DNA of 59,228 nt, from contig JAMCWK010000105.1 in the NCBI GenBank assembly GCA_023481105.1, positions 1 through 59,228 of the forward strand, given 5' to 3'. The notes below the pieces were generated by a model. The model was not told the DNA's origin. It searched no databases and saw nothing but the letters and a program-made list of their open reading frames with translations. Made by a program: the position numbers and the translations under genes. Source of the DNA: Acidobacteriota bacterium (lineage in GTDB: Bacteria > Acidobacteriota > Terriglobia > Acidiferrales > UBA7541). This document shows positions 8,862-17,496 of this stretch, one piece after another. How positions within the stretch are numbered: the first letter of the stretch is position 1; the number at the start of each line of letters is the position of its first letter.

Positions 8862-8880
8862 GCGCGACAAAGTGCGACAT
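8862..8880. promoter_or_regulatory. candidate operator, GCGACAAAGTGCGACAT box A
   Basis: The 19-mer GCGCGACAAAGTGCGACAT recurs identically at 11267-11285. Read on the other strand it holds two TGTCGC hexamers whose starts are 10 bp apart, one helical turn. It lies in the divergent region between the HTH-TPR regulator and the sigma-factor gene, which suggests an autoregulatory operator. The binding protein is not known. Confidence 0.45.
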
Positions 8881-8923
8881 CGGCGCGTGACGGGCCAAAT
8901 CGCTTGCGCGCGCGGCGAGAAAT

Positions 8924-8942
8924 GTGCCACAAAATGTGCGAC
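8924..8942. promoter_or_regulatory. candidate operator, degenerate box B
   Basis: GTGCCACAAAATGTGCGAC resembles box A (spacer one base longer, one hexamer changed to TGTGGC on the other strand). It lies 62 bp from box A, about six helical turns, and just upstream of the predicted -35 of the sigma-factor gene. Confidence 0.35.
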
Positions 8943-8953
8943 GCCGACGCGCC

Positions 8954-8984
8954 TTGCAATCGGGCCGCGCCGTAAAACTATAGT
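8954..8984 (+). promoter_or_regulatory. predicted sigma-70 promoter for the sigma-factor gene
   Basis: TTGCAA at 8954-8959 and TATAGT at 8979-8984 are separated by 19 bp, slightly longer than the optimum. Transcription would begin about 15 nt upstream of the ribosome binding site GAGGG. Prediction only. Confidence 0.35.
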
Positions 8985-9006
8985 AACCGCCAACGAGGGA
9001 CGTTCC

Positions 9007-9582
9007 ATGCAGGCCACGCCAACCCCTACTTCGACGTTCGGCCTGGTCGAGCGATTCAAGAGCGGAGACGAAGAGGCGTTTGCGCAACTCTTCGAAAAAT
9101 ACCGCCGGCGGCTGGCCGTGCTCATCCATTACAAACTGAGCCCGGGGTGGCAGGGCACGATGGAAGTGGACGACGTGCTGCAAGAGACGTTTTTTGCGGC
9201 GGCGCAGGATGCCGGCAGCTTTGCCTACCGCGCGCCGGGAAGCTTTCTGAGCTGGCTGGCACGCATCGCCGAACACATCATCATTGACGAAGCCCGCGCG
9301 CGCGCCCGGCAGAAACGCCTGGCGAAAGAGGTGGTGCGCTTCCGGTCGGAGAGCAACCCTGCGGGGCCGGAGCCGGCGGATTCGAACACACCGATTGCTG
9401 ACGGGCACGCTGCCGTTCCGTGGCGAGACGTTCGGCGAGCAAGTTCAAAGCATTTGCGAGCTGGACCCGGTGCTGCCGCGACGGCTGAACCCGGAGGTGC
9501 CGGGAGACCTGCAAAACATCTGCATGAAGGCCATGGAGAAGAAGCCGGCGGAGCGCTATGCGACTGCGCGGGAAATGGCTGA
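9007..9582 (+). pseudogene. ECF-type sigma factor truncated by deletion, region 4 missing
   Basis: The ATG at 9007 has GAGGG at 7-nt spacing. Residues 11-100 are a clear sigma-70 region 2: LVERFKSGDEEAFAQLFEKY, then VDDVLQETFFAA (the -10 recognition helix area) and SFLSWLARIAEHIIIDEARA. Recognisable sequence ends around residue 129 (position about 9393). Beyond it the frame runs on to 9582 through DNA that codes for a kinase in another frame, so the last 60 residues are out-of-frame translation. Region 4, which recognises the -35 element, is absent, and the product should not work as a normal sigma factor. The gene was probably once followed by the kinase whose tail remains at 9395. Confidence 0.75.
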
Positions 9583-10939
9583 CGACCTGGAGCGCTATCT
9601 GGCGGGCGAGCCGGTGCTGGCGGCGCCGAGTTCCTATTCGCGGCTCATCGCCGGAAAAATTAACCAGCACTTGCGCGAACTGGAAGCGTGGTGGCACGAC
9701 CACATCCTCTCGGACCACGAGTACGACGCGCTGCGGCATGGCTACGAGCGGCTGAGCGAAAAAGAAGACGCGTGGATTATGGAGGTGCGGCGGCTCTCGC
9801 TGGCGCAAGTAAGCCTGTACCTGGGAGCGTGGGTGCTGGTGGTAGGCGCGGCGCTGATCTTTTTGTTTCGCTACGTGGGACTGTCCGGAACGCTGTCCGT
9901 GGCGCTGGTGACTGCGGCGACGATTCCCACTGCGGCGATGGGCATCCACACGTGGCGCGAGGGGCGCAAGCGAATTGCGATTGCGTACCTCCTTGCGTTC
10001 TGCCTGCTCCTGCCGGTGACCCTGCTGGTGGTGATGAACGAATACAAGATCGAAGCCGTACCGGACAAAGAAAAACTGGAGCTTTTCTGGAAAATTTCCG
10101 GGGACTTCAACAAAATCACCAATGCGCAGTTGTGGTGGGCGATTCTGATTTCGCTGCCCGCGTATCTGTGGCTGCGGCGGTTCACGAAGTCGAGTGTGTT
10201 CTCGCTGATGGTTGCGGTAATGGGCGTGCTGCTGGGCCATGTGACCTTGCTGCGCAGCGGCCTGCTGGAGCGCCTCGACGACCCGGGCTGGTATTACTTC
10301 CGCTTGATGCCGCTGGCGCTGCTGTTTTTCTACATCGGCAACGTTTTGGAGCGGGAAAAGCACCCGGAGGATTCACGGTACTTTTATCCCATCGCCGTGG
10401 CCTTCACGTACGTCTCGCTGAGCGGGGTAGCGGGTTTTCACGTGCCGTACGCGCAATGGCTGGGGGGGGTGGCCCCGTGGACGCGCGGGCAGGTGGAGTA
10501 CCTGTTTATCGTGAATGCCGGAATTTACTATGCACTGCAGCGCAGCTTCGAACGGTTCCACACGCCGCAGATGCGCATCGTATCCAAAGCATTTCGATTC
10601 GTGATTCCAGGGCACGTACTGCTTTCGATGCTGCTGCTGGGGATTACAGCAACGCAACGGTGGAACGGGGAAGCCGGCGAGTTTGCTATGAAGATGGAGG
10701 CGCGGGCGTTTGAAGTGGGACTGCCGGTGGTGGCCTGCCTGATCGTGTTCTGGAGCATTCCCAAGCAGATGAAGAATTACCTGGCGACAGGAATGTTGTT
10801 TCTGGCCATCGGCGTCGTGAGATTGGAGCAAGACCTGTTCAAGGATCGCGCGGAATGGCCTATCGTGCTGATGTTTGCCGCGGCGAGATATCCGGCAATC
10901 AAGCTGGTGCTACGAAGGTGGATGAAAGCGAGGCAATGA
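9395..10939 (+). pseudogene. C-terminal remnant of a serine/threonine protein kinase with a polytopic membrane domain
   Basis: This frame enters at LLTGTLPFRGE, which aligns with the ATGRLPFEG segment (residues 211-219) of the intact kinase at 38474-40909. It continues through the kinase C-lobe (LQNICMKAMEKKPAERY, then ATAREMADDLERYL). The ATP loop, catalytic Lys, HRD and DFG motifs are all missing; there is no start codon or ribosome binding site at the junction. After the C-lobe comes a domain of about 420 residues with some ten membrane helices, starting near VSLYLGAWVLVVGAALIFLF. With roughly 205 N-terminal kinase residues lost, it cannot be an active kinase. The remaining frame is intact to its stop, so the deletion may be recent or an assembly fault. 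Confidence 0.75.
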
Positions 10940-11396
10940 ATCCGCAGATTACGCAGATTCGATTTGAAAACCGAAAAGTGAAAAACGGAAAACGAAAAAC
11001 GGACTGCTACGTTCGCAAGCGGCGCAAGAAATGAGTCTGCACAAATAACCGCGCCGGCAACACCCTTCTGCAACTGAAATCCACGGAAAAGAAAAGCGCT
11101 GCACTGATTGTGGGGCAATTGAGCTCACTGGAGGCAGCGATGTGGGCGCTAGTGCGGGCGACGGCGCGCGCTAGGTGGGAACCACCGGCGCGGCGGCTAG
11201 CCCGGAAGTTATTGAGCGCACAGCGATTGCGCGAGCAGGGGCAAGAACGACCGGAGGGTCGGGTGTGCGCGACAAAGTGCGACATGGAGCGGCTGTCCAG
11301 CCTTGTCGCTTGCATGTCGTTCAAAGGAAAGCCTAAGTTGCGCGCAGTGCGGCGAAAAGCAGCCGGGGTTGCAGCAGAACCAGAGCAGAGGACGAG
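10940..11396. other. intergenic region with short repeats and an operator-like box
   Basis: A 457-bp gap. It holds two GCAGATT units (10942-10960), AT-rich GAAAACCGAAAA-type low complexity to about 11005, the box C motif at 11267-11285, and, on the opposite strand sense just downstream (11303-11320), two more TGTCG hexamers. The open frames across it look like shadows. The promoter of the small-protein operon is probably in the last 100 bp, but I see no convincing -35/-10 pair. Confidence 0.4.
11267..11285. promoter_or_regulatory. candidate operator, box C (identical to box A)
   Basis: An exact second copy of GCGCGACAAAGTGCGACAT, 112 bp upstream of the first gene of the small-protein operon. 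Its presence both here and in the regulator's own divergent promoter region suggests that one regulator controls both. Confidence 0.45.
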
Positions 11397-11528
11397 ATGA
11401 AATCGCCAGAGACAAAAGAAATCGTCAAGCGAATTTTGGTGGTGCTGCTGTTCGTCCTATTCGGTTTCCGCATGCCTGGCTATGCCACGGCAAAAGGGAC
11501 GGCCGTTGCGGCGAGGAGAGAGTCGTGA
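11397..11528 (+). CDS. 43-residue membrane microprotein
   Basis: A short gene beginning MKSPETKEIVKRILVVLLFV, with one hydrophobic segment (about residues 12-24) and a basic tail (AARRES). GAGG lies 5 nt upstream of the ATG. Its TGA overlaps the GTG start of the next gene by 4 bases (GTGA), a typical coupling arrangement, which is the best evidence that it is translated. It could be a small membrane peptide or a leader that couples translation of the next gene. No homologue is recognised. Confidence 0.5.
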   Translation: MKSPETKEIVKRILVVLLFVLFGFRMPGYATAKGTAVAARRES

Positions 11529-12142
11529 AATTTGCAATCGCAGTGAGATGGCTTACAGGCGTTGTGCTAATCGCGTCACTGGCCGCGGCGCCGGTGCTGG
11601 GCGGAGTGCAAGAGAGCCTGCCGGGGAAGCGCTGGAAGGTGAAGTACCAGGCGGGCAGCGCGCCGTTCATGAGCAATCAACAGGTGAATGTGCTGGTGGG
11701 CCGCGAAGCGATCCTGCTGCTGGGCGGGAACAACCGCGAGCAATCCATCAATGTGCCGGAGGTGACGCAAATCAGCTACGACACGTCGCGGGGGCGGTAC
11801 GCATCGAAGGCGCTGGCGGGCACGATCGGTAACGTGCAGTCGGGCGGCGACCTCGTGATGTACATGTACGTGATGCTGCCGCTGGCCATCGCCACGCTGC
11901 CGTTCAAGGGGACGCGGCACTTCGTAACCATCGAGTGGACGGAAGGGCGGCGGCATCGCGCGGTGGTGCTGCGCATGAAAGGCAGCACCGCCAAGGCGTT
12001 TATCGCCGAGTTGGAACAGGCCACGGGCGTGAAGTCGCGCAACCTGGACCGCGAACGCGAGGAATTCAAGAAAGAGCAAAAACGGAGAAGCGAGGCCAGT
12101 TCGAAGGAAGAACGTGCGAGAGCCGTTTCGCCGACGCAGTAG
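11525..12142 (+). CDS. secreted/membrane protein of the YGG-IPYxxI-KHF family
   Basis: A 205-residue protein starting at GTG 11525, with AGGAG 8 nt upstream and a 4-base overlap with the microprotein. An N-terminal hydrophobic signal (VRWLTGVVLIASLAAAPVLGG) is followed by a small beta-rich domain (INVPEVTQISYDTS), a hydrophobic hairpin (MYMYVMLPLAIATLPF), then KGTRHFVTIEW and a charged C-terminal helix. The order matches the two tandem proteins at 47811 and 48295 (ISIPYAKIETIEYG, LFLFSKKRKHFVSLSF), so I regard the three as one family. The fold is possibly PH/GRAM-like. The role is unknown, probably at the envelope. Confidence 0.7.
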   Translation: MKFAIAVRWLTGVVLIASLAAAPVLGGVQESLPGKRWKVKYQAGSAPFMSNQQVNVLVGREAILLLGGNNREQSINVPEVTQISYDTSRGRYASKALAGTIGNVQSGGDLVMYMYVMLPLAIATLPFKGTRHFVTIEWTEGRRHRAVVLRMKGSTAKAFIAELEQATGVKSRNLDREREEFKKEQKRRSEASSKEERARAVSPTQ

Positions 12143-12179
12143 TTGGGAATAAGAATTGATGAACAGCGAGGAGAATCCC

Positions 12180-12440
12180 ATGCAGAAGCCCGAAGGGCTA
12201 GCCAAAGCAGCATCCATGATCGGGGTCGTGGCCGCCCTGGCAACGATGCTGGCGGTGAATGCGAATCCCCCGGTCGCGCCAAAGACCAACAAGCACACAG
12301 CGCGGCTGGAAGAAATTCCTGCGCCGCCAATTGCTCCTCAAGGTGGGGTGGGCGCGGCGCAGGAGCGGGGCACGACGGTCGAGCGGAGGGAGGCCGGCGA
12401 CGGGCGTGCCCCGAAACAATCTCCGGGGAGCGAACAGTAG
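12180..12440 (+). CDS. small secreted or membrane-anchored protein
   Basis: An 86-residue protein with an N-terminal hydrophobic segment (ASMIGVVAALATMLAVNA) that could be a signal peptide or anchor, followed by a Pro-rich, charged low-complexity tail. The ATG at 12180 is chosen over earlier in-frame starts because GAGGAG lies 6 nt upstream. It is the third gene of the 11397-13427 operon. No domain is recognised. Confidence 0.55.
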   Translation: MQKPEGLAKAASMIGVVAALATMLAVNANPPVAPKTNKHTARLEEIPAPPIAPQGGVGAAQERGTTVERREAGDGRAPKQSPGSEQ

Positions 12441-12449
12441 GAGGAAGTC

Positions 12450-13427
12450 ATGAGCGTGATGATGGCGGTGAACGTGGCGTTGTTTCTGGTGCTGGTGCTG
12501 TTCGGCGTGAGCGTGTTCACGCCGCAGCGGGGAGCATTCCGGCTTCCGAGAAAGGGGACGCACAGCGGGAAAGCGCGGCATCTTGTGCTGCTGGTTTTGA
12601 TTGGTCTGGCTGCGTGCGCGACGCCAAGCGTGGCGCAGGAGACGTCGCAGGCAGTTCCGCCGCCTGCTGCGCCACGCGCGGAGGCGACTCTCACCGTGCT
12701 GACCAACGCGGAAATTCTCGAAATGGTGAAGGCGGGATTCGCGGAAGAGACGATCCTCAAGGCCATCCAGTTGAGTGAGACGCGATTCGATACCAGCGTG
12801 GCGGCGCTGTTGGAAATTAAGAACAGTCGTGTAAGCGAAAAAGTAATGCAGGCGATGCTGAATCCCAAAGCGGCGAAGGCGGAAGAAAAACCCGCCGCGC
12901 CGGCGAAAAATCCTCTCGTGCCGGACGACGTGGGCATCTACTACATCAAAAACGAAGCGCTGGTGGAGATGCGGCCAGAGCTGGTGGGCTGGCGGAGCGG
13001 TGGCGTTGCCAAATCGCTCCTGCTTGGCACCAAAGGGCACATCAACGGCGCGCTGAAGGGGCCGCAGAGCCGAAACGTCGTGGCCACGCCAGTGGAGTTC
13101 GTCATTCGCTGCCTGGAGCAATTTGAGATCGAGGAGTACCAGTTATTGCGGCTGGATGTGAAGAAGGACCGGCGGGAATTCCGCGCTCTGACCGGTGGGT
13201 ACATCCATTCGTCGAGCGGACTGGACAAGAACGCGGTGGAGTTCACGTTTGTGAAAATTGCGCCGCGAGTGTACCGCGTGAAACTGGGGATCCTGGCGCA
13301 AGGCGAGTATGGATTTCTGCCGCCTGGCGGGTCGTTTGGCGCCATCGGCGGCGGAGCCAGCGGGGCCATGATCATGCAGGGAGCGGCGTCGGCGGGGAAA
13401 ATTTATTCGTTCCGCGTGATTGAGTAG
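12450..13427 (+). CDS. exported protein with an acidobacterial-type N-terminal helical motif
   Basis: A 325-residue protein preceded by GGAGG with 6-nt spacing. The N terminus carries one hydrophobic helix (about residues 5-22) and a second (about 44-60, ending at ACATPSVAQ), which may be a membrane anchor plus a cleavable or lipoprotein-like segment. Residues about 75-135 (LTNAEILEMVKAGFAEETIL, then KAIQLSETRFD) form a helical module of a kind often found in secreted proteins of this lineage. The remaining 190 residues look beta-rich and end in a Gly/Ala-rich run. It is the last large gene of the operon. Function unknown. Confidence 0.65.
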   Translation: MSVMMAVNVALFLVLVLFGVSVFTPQRGAFRLPRKGTHSGKARHLVLLVLIGLAACATPSVAQETSQAVPPPAAPRAEATLTVLTNAEILEMVKAGFAEETILKAIQLSETRFDTSVAALLEIKNSRVSEKVMQAMLNPKAAKAEEKPAAPAKNPLVPDDVGIYYIKNEALVEMRPELVGWRSGGVAKSLLLGTKGHINGALKGPQSRNVVATPVEFVIRCLEQFEIEEYQLLRLDVKKDRREFRALTGGYIHSSSGLDKNAVEFTFVKIAPRVYRVKLGILAQGEYGFLPPGGSFGAIGGGASGAMIMQGAASAGKIYSFRVIE

Positions 13428-13446
13428 CGGAAAGCGGAAGGTTTCC

Positions 13447-13542
13447 ATGGGCACAGTGCTTGAATTTGGATTGCTGGCAGTGCTCGCGTTTCTGAGCATG
13501 GCGACTTCGCTGAACAGCTACAGCGGAAGGCGACGATTCTAG
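13447..13542 (+). CDS. 31-residue putative membrane microprotein
   Basis: A very short frame, MGTVLEFGLLAVLAFLSMAT with a basic end (SYSGRRRF). GGAAGG lies 5 nt upstream of the ATG and the gene starts 19 nt after the preceding stop. A single membrane helix is predicted. It is too short for sequence evidence alone to be convincing. Confidence 0.35.
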   Translation: MGTVLEFGLLAVLAFLSMATSLNSYSGRRRF

Positions 13543-13595
13543 GGCGGAACGGAATGAAGCCGCTGCGACAGACACAGGCTGGTAGTTTGTGCCAC

Positions 13596-15704
13596 CTAAT
13601 TGGCGGAGCGGGCGTCGATGTTGTCGAGAGCGGCTGAGAGTTGCTCGGCGTCGGTGATAGGCGGCAAGCAAGAGGCATTCACGCAGACAAGGGCTTGCGC
13701 GACATCGCCGCGCAGCTGAGGAATGGTCTGCTGGAGCGCGGGAACCAGCGCGCCGGCAGCGACTTGCACGGGCGTGACGCGTAGCACGGCTTTGCCAAAT
13801 CGGTAGGTGGCCGCGGCGGCGTCTTCCAGTTTCTTTGCAGCGGGATCGCCGGCGGCGCCGGTGACAACAACCTGCATCGGATGGCGCGCGTGGAGCAGCG
13901 CGGCGAGTCCAAAGCTGGCCGCGAACAATCCGAACTGCGGCACGACGCTCGCAAAAGTTTCCAGCGTCCACAACGCGCGGTCGCCGTAGAGCGCGTTGCC
14001 GGTGTAGCCGTGCAGGCGGCCCAGCACGATAGCGGCGATGGAATTGGCGCCGGGAGTAGGTGAATCCTGCAAGGGCTTGCGGCGGAGGTCGAGGCCGCCG
14101 AGCGGTGCGGCGTCGCGCGAGCGGTCGAAGAAGCCGCCATGTTGCTCATCCCAGAATTTTTCCAGCGTCCATTTCATGGTGCGCTCGGCAAAGTCGAAGT
14201 AGCGGCGGTCGAGCGTGGCTTCGTAAGCGTCGAGCAGCGCGGAGGCGGCGAAGACCTGATCGTCGAGCACGCCGTCGAGGCGGGGGCCTCCGAGGCGATG
14301 CGCGAAGCCGTGCGCGTCATCCCAAGCTTCAGATAGCAGGCGGTCGAGGGTTTTCAGCGCAAAGTCGCGACAGTCGTTCCTCTGCAAAACGCGCGCGGCT
14401 TCCAGAAACGCAGAGACAAACATGGCGTTCCAGCCGGTGTACAGCGTTGTGTCCACGAAGGGCGTGGGGCGGCCGGAGCGCGCAGCGAGCATCTTGCCGC
14501 GGGCGCTGGCGAGCAGCAGGCGAACGTCGGATTCCATCTTGCCGAGCTGCTGCGCGACTTCCGCGCTGGTGCGCGCGACCCACAGAACATTTTTGGCGGG
14601 GTTGTGATGCATCTCGCCCTGGGCCTGTACGTCGTAGTACAGCTCGATGGCGCGGGCTTCGTGCGGGGGAAGCACACGGTTCACTTCGTCGAGCGTCCAG
14701 GTGAAGTAGTCGCCGTCGTCGTCGAGAGAAACATCGGCGTCCTGGCTGGTGTAGAAGCCGCCGCGCGACTGATCGCTCAAGACTTCGTTCACCCAGCCGA
14801 TGATGCCTTCGGCGGTTTCGCGGAAAAGGGAGTTCTGCGTAACCTGCCAGGCGTGCAGATAGTTTTTCAGCAACTCGGAATTGTCATAAGACATTTTTTC
14901 GAAATGCGGCACGAGCCAGCGCTCGTCCACCGAATAGCGGTGGAAGCCGCCAGCGAGTTGGTCGTACACGCCGCCGAGGGCCATTTTTTCCAGCGTGCCC
15001 TCGACCACGGTGCGCAAGTGCGGCTCGCGCGTGGCCTGATAGCGCTCGAGGAGCAGGTCGAGCGCGGCGGGATGCGGAAACTTCGGCGCGCGGCCGAAGC
15101 CGCCGTTGCGCAGGTCGTAGCTGCGCACGATGGCGTCCACCATCTCGTCCACCAAGCGCGCATCCACTTTTGCTTTTGCGTCCGAGAAAGCCTCGGCCTT
15201 GGCGACGGCCTCGGCGAGCGCGGCGGCGGACTGCTCGACTTTGTCGCGCTGTGTGCGATAGGCGTCGGCGATGGTGACGAGAATGCGGCGGAAACCCGGG
15301 CGGCCCATGGCGTCGTCGGGCGGGAAGTAGGTGCCGCCGAAAAAGGGCTTGCCGTCGGGAGTGAGAAAACCGGTGAGCGGCCAGCCGCCCTGTCCAGAAA
15401 TTGCAGCGATGGCGGACTGGTAGCGTGCGTCCACGTCGGGGCGTTCGTCGCGGTCCACTTTCACGGCGATGAATTCGCGGTTGATGATGGCGGCGATTTC
15501 GGGATTTTCGTAGCTCTCGCGGTCAATCACGTGGCACCAGTGGCACCACACCGCGCCGATGTCGAGCAGGATAGGCTTGTCTTCGGCACGCGCTCGGGCG
15601 AAAGCGTCTTCACCCCATTCGTGCCAGTCAATGGGCTGATGTGCAGCGGAGCGCAGATAGGAACTGGCGGAGCCTGCCAGACGGTTCGTATTAGTTTCGG
15701 ACAA
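13596..15704 (-). CDS. thioredoxin-domain protein of the DUF255/YyaL family
   Basis: A 702-residue protein. Residues 1-165 are the DUF255 thioredoxin-like domain: NRLAGSASSYLRSAAHQPID, VWCHWCHV with CxxC at 54/57, and GGWPLTGFLTPDGKPFFGGT. The remainder is an alpha/alpha-barrel of the N-acylglucosamine-epimerase/glycosidase type (WNAMFVSAFLEAARVL; GGFFDRSRDAAPLGG). The family is widespread (YyaL; SPATA20 in animals), with a presumed redox or carbohydrate-related role that is not firmly known. The start is TTG at 15704 with AAAGG upstream; the thioredoxin domain starts immediately after it. Length is normal for the family. Confidence 0.9.
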   Translation of the reverse strand: MSETNTNRLAGSASSYLRSAAHQPIDWHEWGEDAFARARAEDKPILLDIGAVWCHWCHVIDRESYENPEIAAIINREFIAVKVDRDERPDVDARYQSAIAAISGQGGWPLTGFLTPDGKPFFGGTYFPPDDAMGRPGFRRILVTIADAYRTQRDKVEQSAAALAEAVAKAEAFSDAKAKVDARLVDEMVDAIVRSYDLRNGGFGRAPKFPHPAALDLLLERYQATREPHLRTVVEGTLEKMALGGVYDQLAGGFHRYSVDERWLVPHFEKMSYDNSELLKNYLHAWQVTQNSLFRETAEGIIGWVNEVLSDQSRGGFYTSQDADVSLDDDGDYFTWTLDEVNRVLPPHEARAIELYYDVQAQGEMHHNPAKNVLWVARTSAEVAQQLGKMESDVRLLLASARGKMLAARSGRPTPFVDTTLYTGWNAMFVSAFLEAARVLQRNDCRDFALKTLDRLLSEAWDDAHGFAHRLGGPRLDGVLDDQVFAASALLDAYEATLDRRYFDFAERTMKWTLEKFWDEQHGGFFDRSRDAAPLGGLDLRRKPLQDSPTPGANSIAAIVLGRLHGYTGNALYGDRALWTLETFASVVPQFGLFAASFGLAALLHARHPMQVVVTGAAGDPAAKKLEDAAAATYRFGKAVLRVTPVQVAAGALVPALQQTIPQLRGDVAQALVCVNASCLPPITDAEQLSAALDNIDARSAN

Positions 15705-15721
15705 TGATGCCCTTTCAAAAC

Positions 15722-15786
15722 GTTTGAAGGTTAGAAGGTTGGAATGTTTGAATGTTCAATCTTTTCAACCTTCAAACCTTCCAACA
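15722..15786. repeat. AT-rich inverted repeat of GAAGGTT units
   Basis: GTTTGAAGGTTAGAAGGTTG on the left is complementary, with a small shift, to CAACCTTCAAACCTTCCAAC on the right. The arms consist of repeated GAAGGTTnG units and can form a long hairpin. It lies between the DUF2203 gene and the DUF255 gene, both on the minus strand, and could attenuate or terminate the upstream transcript. Confidence 0.6.
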
Positions 15787-15813
15787 GGAATCGGCTAGGG
15801 AGTGCCGGTGCAA

Positions 15814-16263
15814 CTATTGCACAGTGCCCGGGCCGCGGTCACGCGGGTCGAGAGGCTTGCGTCCGGCAAAGCCTTCGTCCTGGCGATGATAGAAACGGAT
15901 GCGGTCTTCGCCGAGCTTCCAGCAGTAGTACACCTCTTCGTCGTTCAAGATGGCGGGGAAATCGAGCAGGCCGGTGTCGAGGTCTTTCACCACGCAGCCG
16001 GTGGCCTCGATGCGCTCGAGGACGTCGCGAACGGATTCGGCAAGGCGGTCATGCTCTAGGCGCATGGAGACGGCGCGGCGATAAGGCGGAATCGAGCCGC
16101 CCAGGAGTTGAATACCGCTGGAAATGCCGGCGAGGGATTCCGTCAAGTCGTGCAGCTTGCGGCGGCCTTCCATGGCCTCGATGAGCAACGGCTCGACTTC
16201 GAGGCGCGTGCGCTCGGCTTCGGTGAGAGAGAAAAGCTTTGGGTCGTCGCGTTCGTCGGACAT
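15814..16263 (-). CDS. DUF2203 family protein
   Basis: A 149-residue cytoplasmic protein. The C-terminal half carries the family signature DLDTGLLDFPAILNDEEVYY, then CWKLGEDRIRFYH and the ending GFAGRKPL. The N-terminal half is a long, charged helical segment likely to form a coiled coil. The biochemical role of DUF2203 is not established. It lies 27 nt downstream of nadA, probably in the same transcript. Confidence 0.8.
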   Translation of the reverse strand: MSDERDDPKLFSLTEAERTRLEVEPLLIEAMEGRRKLHDLTESLAGISSGIQLLGGSIPPYRRAVSMRLEHDRLAESVRDVLERIEATGCVVKDLDTGLLDFPAILNDEEVYYCWKLGEDRIRFYHRQDEGFAGRKPLDPRDRGPGTVQ

Positions 16264-16290
16264 AAGAAGTAATCAGTCATCAGAAAACAG

Positions 16291-17445
16291 TTACACGAGA
16301 CTCAGCATGCGCTCGAGGGCGACGCGGGCCCAGCGCTTAGTGGCTTCGTCCACCACAATTTGATTAACGACGCGGCCGTCGCAAAGGTTGTCCAGCGTCC
16401 AGAGCAGATGCTGCGGCGAAATGCGGAACATCGTGGTGCACACGCAGACGTTAGGGTCGAGCGATTGCACAGTGCGGTCGGGCAATTCCTTGCTCAGGCG
16501 GTTGACCAGATGAATCTCGGTGCCCACCACCCACTTTGAACCCGGCTCTGCGGCGCGGATGATTTTGGCGATCTGCTCGGTCGAGCCAGCCATGTCCGCT
16601 TTCTGCACGACTTCGAAGCGGCATTCGGGGTGGACGATGACTTTTACGCCAGGAATATCGCGGTGTGCGCGGTCCACGTGCTCCGGCAGAAAGCGCTGGT
16701 GCACGGAGCAATAGCCCTTCCACAAAATCATCTTGGCGTTGCGCAACTGCTCGGGAGTGTTGCCGCCGAGTTCTCGGAAGGGATCCCAGACGACCATTTG
16801 GTCGAGCGGGATGCCCATGCGGAAAGCAGTGTTGCGACCGAGATGCTCGTCAGGAAGGAAGAGCACGCGCTCGCCATGCTCGAAGGCAAAGCGGATGACC
16901 TTGTCGGCGTTGGAACTGGTGCAGACTGCGCCGCCGTGCTCGCCCGTGAAGCCTTTGATGGCGGCGGTGGAATTCATGTAGGTGACAGGAATCACCTTCA
17001 GCCCGCCGACAGATTCGAGTTCTTCCCAGCACGCTTCCACCTGGCCGATATCCGCCATGTCCGCCATGGAGCAACCAGCGTTGAGGTCGGGAAGAATAGT
17101 GACCTGACCCGGGCGCGAGAGGATGTCCGCGGATTCCGCCATGAAATGCACGCCGCAGAAGACGATGTATTTTGCGTCGGTGGAGGCGGCTTGCTGCGAG
17201 AGCTTCAGGGAATCGCCGCGGAAGTCGGCGAACTTGACGACTTCGTCGCGCTGGTAATGATGGCCGAGGATGATGACATTTTTTCCGAGGCGCGCCTTGG
17301 CAGCGGCAATGCGTGCGTCGAGCGTGTGGTCGGGCACGAGCAGGTAGCTATCGAAGTCGCAGCCCACGCCCTTCTCGATTTCCGGCACACGGATGGTGGC
17401 CGGCTGATCGGGCGACGTCTTCGAGATGTCCACCAAGGTTTTCAT
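16291..17445 (-). CDS. nadA: quinolinate synthase
   Basis: A 384-residue enzyme that condenses iminoaspartate (from NadB) with dihydroxyacetone phosphate to give quinolinate in de novo NAD synthesis. NVIILGHHYQRDEVV and GDSLKLS are substrate-loop motifs. The [4Fe-4S] ligands should be C97 in FCGVHFMAESADIL, C246 in KGYCSVHQRF, and C334 or C336 in NVCVCTTMFRIS. GCSMADMA, YMNSTAAIKG and HPECRFEVV are further conserved segments. The size matches the longer NadA class. It is co-oriented with a DUF2203 gene downstream; nadB and nadC are not in the window. Confidence 0.95.
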   Translation of the reverse strand: MKTLVDISKTSPDQPATIRVPEIEKGVGCDFDSYLLVPDHTLDARIAAAKARLGKNVIILGHHYQRDEVVKFADFRGDSLKLSQQAASTDAKYIVFCGVHFMAESADILSRPGQVTILPDLNAGCSMADMADIGQVEACWEELESVGGLKVIPVTYMNSTAAIKGFTGEHGGAVCTSSNADKVIRFAFEHGERVLFLPDEHLGRNTAFRMGIPLDQMVVWDPFRELGGNTPEQLRNAKMILWKGYCSVHQRFLPEHVDRAHRDIPGVKVIVHPECRFEVVQKADMAGSTEQIAKIIRAAEPGSKWVVGTEIHLVNRLSKELPDRTVQSLDPNVCVCTTMFRISPQHLLWTLDNLCDGRVVNQIVVDEATKRWARVALERMLSLV

Positions 17446-17496
17446 TGAGGGCCCTGATTCCCTGATACAGCGCTAGGTCAATTATCGGCCTAAATG

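Noticed and set aside
9872-10185. Minus-strand frame inside the kinase remnant
   Set aside because: An antisense shadow of membrane-helix codons; no start signal and no recognised family.
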